Assembly: GCA_002435875.1 (NCBI GenBank)
Contig: DIVN01000102.1
Span: 12,340 to 21,846 of the forward strand
Direction: 5' to 3'
DNA length: 9,507 nt
Source: Anaerolineales bacterium UBA6131
GTDB taxonomy: Bacteria; Chloroflexota; Anaerolineae; UBA2200
Positions 6,848 through 9,507 of this stretch are shown in pieces. The notes under the pieces are model-generated. The model was not told the origin of the DNA. It saw only the letters and a list, made by a program, of their open reading frames with translations, and did not search any database. How positions within the stretch are numbered: the stretch's first letter is position 1; each line of letters starts with the position of its first letter. A program made the translations under genes and the position numbers.

Positions 6848-7606
6848 ATGAACAAAGTGGAGGCACGCGAACAGGTCTGGTCAATGCTGCGCAAGGTCGC
6901 CAGGCCGGATAGCCGTTTTGATTTCGATTTTGAGCAGTACATTCCAGATTTCGAGGGCAGCCACGCCGCAACGGATCGTCTGATCGCTACGGGCGCTTAC
7001 GCTGAGGCGGCTGTTCTCTTCATCACGCCTGACAACTGCCTGGAGGATCTGCGCGCCCAGGCGATTCGCGATCACAAGGTGCAGCTTGTGTCCACCTACG
7101 GCATTCGCCGCGGCTTGCTGGAATTGCGTCCAGAGGCCGTTCGGCCGGGCAGCGAGCAATACGCGGCAACACTGGATGGGCTCGAAGTCCTGGGCAGCAA
7201 GCTGTCGCTGGCGCAGCTCCAGGCGCACTATCCACGTGTTGACCTGGTTGTCACGGGCGCGTCCGCCGTAAGCCGCACCGGTGTGCGCTTTGGCAAAGGC
7301 CACGGCTACTTTGACCTGGAGTGGGCGATGCTCTACGAGCTGGGCATGGTTGAGCCCAGCACGCCGGTCATTGTTCTGGCACACGACTGCCAGGTCGTGG
7401 ACGTAGATCTGACCCCCAGCGCTTTTGACAGTGTTTGCGACTGGATCGTCACTCCGACGCGCACCATTCAGGTGCCCGATCCGCACAAGCCTACGGTGGG
7501 CATAATGTGGGAGCGCCTGGCCCCAGGCATGATGGAAGCCATCCCGCCGCTGCGCGAGCTGCAAGAGATGCAGCGCTCCGGCAGCCTGAGACGTGCGCAT
7601 GGCTGA
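6848..7606 (+). CDS. 5-formyltetrahydrofolate cyclo-ligase family protein, MTHFSD-like subgroup
   Basis: A 252-aa protein, clearly longer than canonical 5-formyl-THF cyclo-ligase (about 180-200 aa). The nucleotide/folate loop reads GVRFGKGHGYFDLEWAML at 145-162, a variant of the usual GxRxGxGGGYYDR. HDCQVVD at 179-185, VTPTR at 201-205, and a C-terminal GIMWERL...MMEAIPPLREL stretch (about 218-238) match, from memory, the animal MTHFSD protein (methenyl-THF synthetase domain-containing) rather than the canonical enzyme. The N-terminus (AREQVW, then YIPDFEG at 31-37) also fits that subgroup. The canonical enzyme converts 5-formyl-THF to 5,10-methenyl-THF with ATP; whether this branch does so is not established to my knowledge. 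ATG 6848 is chosen over GTG 6839 or 6845 because of the AGGAG spacing. It lies 60 bases after the hydrolase gene, across a hairpin. Cytoplasmic. Confidence 0.85.
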   Translation: MNKVEAREQVWSMLRKVARPDSRFDFDFEQYIPDFEGSHAATDRLIATGAYAEAAVLFITPDNCLEDLRAQAIRDHKVQLVSTYGIRRGLLELRPEAVRPGSEQYAATLDGLEVLGSKLSLAQLQAHYPRVDLVVTGASAVSRTGVRFGKGHGYFDLEWAMLYELGMVEPSTPVIVLAHDCQVVDVDLTPSAFDSVCDWIVTPTRTIQVPDPHKPTVGIMWERLAPGMMEAIPPLRELQEMQRSGSLRRAHG

Positions 7607-7684
7607 CGGCGTGCCCGACTGTCGAGTCAACCCACGGCATGGCTGCTCGCAAGACCGGCTGCCCGCATGGCTCCGGGGGAGCGC

Positions 7685-8431
7685 ATGAGCACCATCGAGT
7701 CGCTGCTGCAGGGCATACGTATCGATGCGCCCGTACGCCAGGTGCTGGTGGGCGCCGTGTATACTGCCGTGGTGCTGGACAGCACCCCGCCCTCGTGTGG
7801 GCTTGCCGCGACCCTCTTCCAGCACTCTGTTGAACGTGGGGCACCGCCAGTACCGGATGCAGGCCGCCTGTGTGCGCGGAGTGGGCGTGAACTGGCTCAG
7901 ATGTTACGCTCGCCTAGCTGGCTGGAAGCGAGCATCGGCATGGCCGCGCTGAATGCCTTGCTGGAGGTCGACGACAGTGTATGCGTGGATCGCAACGGCG
8001 GTGGCCTGATCCAGGAGATGGGTGCCGGAAGACGGGTAGCGATCATAGGCCATTTCCCGTTTGTGCCGCAGGTGCGGGCAATGGCGGCCGAGTGCTGGGT
8101 GCTGGAGCAGCGTCCTGCGCCGGGCGATCTGCCGGCAGAGCGGGCGCCCGACGTGCTGCCGCAGGCTGACGTGGTAGGCGTGACGGGCACCACACTGATC
8201 AATGGCACCTTTGATGAATTGATCAAGCTGTGTCGATCGGATGCCTATGTGGTGTTGCTGGGGGCCAGCGCCCCGCTCACGCCCCTGCTCTTCGAACACG
8301 GCGTGTCGGCGATTTGTGGCACGCGCGTGGTGGATGTGCCAGCTGCACTGGCTGCAGTTGGCGAGGGGGCTACGTTTCGGCAGATCCCCGGTAAGCGGCT
8401 GCTGACGATGACCCGCGAGCGGCCACGCTGA
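7685..8431 (+). CDS. DUF4213/DUF364 domain protein (putative heavy-metal chelation family)
   Basis: A 248-aa protein. Residues about 5-90 correspond to the DUF4213 N-terminal domain (ending near SIGMAALNALL, 83-93), and about 115-240 to DUF364. The second part has a Rossmann-like start (VAIIGHFPFVPQV, 118-130), the strongly conserved GVTGTTLINGTFDELIKLC (165-183), and LLGASAPLTPLLF (191-203) followed by CGTRVVD (211-217) and GATFRQI (228-234). The family name comes from a structural proposal about metal binding; no reaction is established. The frame extends to ATG 7667, but ATG 7685 has GGGGGAG just upstream (7675-7681) and gives the usual start, so it is preferred, with a rather short spacer. 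It lies 78 bases after the MTHFSD-like gene and is the last gene of the rightward block. No membrane segment or signal peptide is seen. Confidence 0.88.
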   Translation: MSTIESLLQGIRIDAPVRQVLVGAVYTAVVLDSTPPSCGLAATLFQHSVERGAPPVPDAGRLCARSGRELAQMLRSPSWLEASIGMAALNALLEVDDSVCVDRNGGGLIQEMGAGRRVAIIGHFPFVPQVRAMAAECWVLEQRPAPGDLPAERAPDVLPQADVVGVTGTTLINGTFDELIKLCRSDAYVVLLGASAPLTPLLFEHGVSAICGTRVVDVPAALAAVGEGATFRQIPGKRLLTMTRERPR

Positions 8432-8525
8432 GCAGACTGGGTGGACCGCCGCGGATTGGGCGGACCCCTTCCTCATAGTTGACAGCAGGTGGCTCGGTGC
8501 GAGGTCGGCGGCGGCGAACGCAGAA
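8432..8525. other. Convergent intergenic region with an imperfect hairpin
   Basis: GGACCGCC (8443-8450) can pair with GGCGGACC (8459-8466) with one A-A mismatch around an eight-base loop. Only a short pyrimidine stretch follows (ACCCCTTCCTC), so as a terminator for either converging transcript it is weak. Part of the symmetry is also a direct repeat, GGGTGGACC and GGGCGGACC. Confidence 0.35.
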
Positions 8526-9473
8526 CTAGCGCGCGGCGCGGGTCAGGCGCTGGAGGGCCTGGGCATAGGTCGGCAGGTTGGTCTGACAGCCTACGGCCTC
8601 AACCACAAAGCTGGCTACCGCCGCGCCCAGGCGCGCCGCCTCTGGTAACGACTGGCCAAAGGCGAGCCCCGCAGCCAGCGCCCCCACGAAAGCGTCCCCC
8701 GCACCGACCGTGTCTACCAGTCGGTCAGGCCTGACCGCGGGGATGTCTACCTCACCGTCGCGGGTAACCACTCGGCTTCCGGCGCTGCCCATGGTCACCA
8801 CGACGGCTTCCGGCCCCTCGTCGAACAGTGCCGCCTGCCCGATGCCGAGCTCCTGGCACAGCGCGGCGAGCTCATGGGCAGTGCACACCAGGAGCCGGCT
8901 GACCCCCAGTAGCTCACGGGCTAGCGCGGGCGCCGTGCTCAGCGCACCGCTGGCAATGACCAGGCTGCCGGCGGATGCCGCGATCCGCGCCGCCGCCAGT
9001 GCGAAACGGTCAAAGCGATAGTTCAGCATGGTAATCTTGCCCTGGGCCAGCACGGCAGCCGACGGGTCGAGCTCCTCCTGCCGCGCGGCGGCACCCAGGG
9101 CTGACAGGCAGATGGTGTTGCCGCATGGGTCGGTGAACAGAAAGCTGTGGCCGCTCTGCTCGTCCTCGAGCACTACCACGCCGCTGAGGTCTACCCCTAA
9201 AGCGGCCAGGTCATCCCAGTAGCCGCGCGTGCGAAAGTCGCGGCCGACCACGCTGACTAGCGCCGCACGCGCGCCGAGGCGAGCCGCAGCAGCGACGTTG
9301 TTGGCCGCGCACCCGCCCCAGAAGACCTGCTCCACGGCGGCAATCGGGCTGGTGATCTGCACGGTGTCGCCCGGCGCGGGCAGGCGCTCCACACGAAAGA
9401 GGTGGTCGAAGCAAGTCCATGAGCCGACCGCAACCAGGTCCAGTGGCAGCGCGGGGTTGATGGCCAGCGTCAT
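8526..9473 (-). CDS. PfkB-family carbohydrate/nucleoside kinase (ribokinase-like), intact
   Basis: A 315-aa protein of normal length for the ribokinase/PfkB family, which phosphorylates sugars or nucleosides with ATP. The N-terminal substrate-binding signature is GGCAANNVAAAARLG at 53-67, then VSVVGRDF at 73-80. The ATP-binding part has VVTMGSAGSRV at 225-235 and the anion-hole/catalytic signature DTVGAGDAFVGAL at 254-266 with Asp260 as base. This active-site Asp is present, unlike in the broken paralogue at 4897. The start is ATG 9473 with GGAG (minus strand, 9484-9481) seven bases upstream. The same frame is open to the right edge of the window, so a longer N-terminus cannot be fully excluded, but the family start fits here. 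A TAG in another frame (9478-9476) may be the stop of an upstream gene beyond the window. The substrate cannot be assigned; ribokinase-like, adenosine kinase-like or fructokinase-like are all possible. Confidence 0.92.
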   Translation of the reverse strand: MTLAINPALPLDLVAVGSWTCFDHLFRVERLPAPGDTVQITSPIAAVEQVFWGGCAANNVAAAARLGARAALVSVVGRDFRTRGYWDDLAALGVDLSGVVVLEDEQSGHSFLFTDPCGNTICLSALGAAARQEELDPSAAVLAQGKITMLNYRFDRFALAAARIAASAGSLVIASGALSTAPALARELLGVSRLLVCTAHELAALCQELGIGQAALFDEGPEAVVVTMGSAGSRVVTRDGEVDIPAVRPDRLVDTVGAGDAFVGALAAGLAFGQSLPEAARLGAAVASFVVEAVGCQTNLPTYAQALQRLTRAAR

Positions 9474-9507
9474 GCTAGCGCTCCGTGCTGAGTGCGCGGG
9501 GCTGCCT

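Noticed and set aside
6881..7825. Minus-strand open frame of 314 codons
   Set aside because: It is antisense to the clearly recognisable MTHFSD-like gene and has no family features.
8439..8466. Direct repeat GGGTGGACC / GGGCGGACC as an attachment site or operator
   Set aside because: It is too short, has one mismatch, occurs only as a pair, and there is no integrase or regulator nearby.

Overview
The window is GC-rich, densely coding bacterial DNA with no rRNA, tRNA, CRISPR array, insertion sequence or phage gene that I can see. The gene set (M3B oligoendopeptidase F, an MFS transporter fused to a cyclic-nucleotide-binding domain, TPR proteins, DUF364, an MTHFSD-type folate protein) resembles what I know of Chloroflexota (Anaerolineae-like) genomes. 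That assignment is an impression from protein content and is not proven here.

There are three transcriptional blocks. (1) A leftward block runs from about 4735 to the left edge: pepF-like oligoendopeptidase, then MFS transporter plus CNB domain, then a TPR protein that overlaps the transporter by an ATGA junction and runs off the window. (2) A rightward block runs from about 4897 to 8431: a PfkB-family kinase gene broken by one in-frame TAG, a nucleoside hydrolase, an MTHFSD-like 5-formyltetrahydrofolate cyclo-ligase family protein, and a DUF4213/DUF364 protein. The 161-bp gap between blocks 1 and 2 (4736-4896) carries candidate promoters in both directions. (3) A second, intact PfkB-family kinase lies leftward at 8526-9473, converging on block 2.

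The rightward block reads as a small catabolic or salvage operon. A nucleoside hydrolase would release a base and ribose, and a PfkB kinase could phosphorylate the sugar or a related compound. The folate-family and DUF364 members have no proven link to this step. In the leftward block, the transporter looks ligand-gated by a cyclic nucleotide and may be co-translated with the TPR protein.

The most notable observations are these. Codon 54 of the first PfkB gene is an amber stop, while about 250 downstream codons remain open and conserved in the same frame. The same protein has GAGN where the family normally has the catalytic GAGD. The nucleoside hydrolase has Ile where the family's catalytic His usually sits. 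A perfect 8-bp inverted repeat lies between the hydrolase and MTHFSD-like genes. Several gene starts were moved inward from the longest possible reading frame because good Shine-Dalgarno sequences point to internal ATGs.
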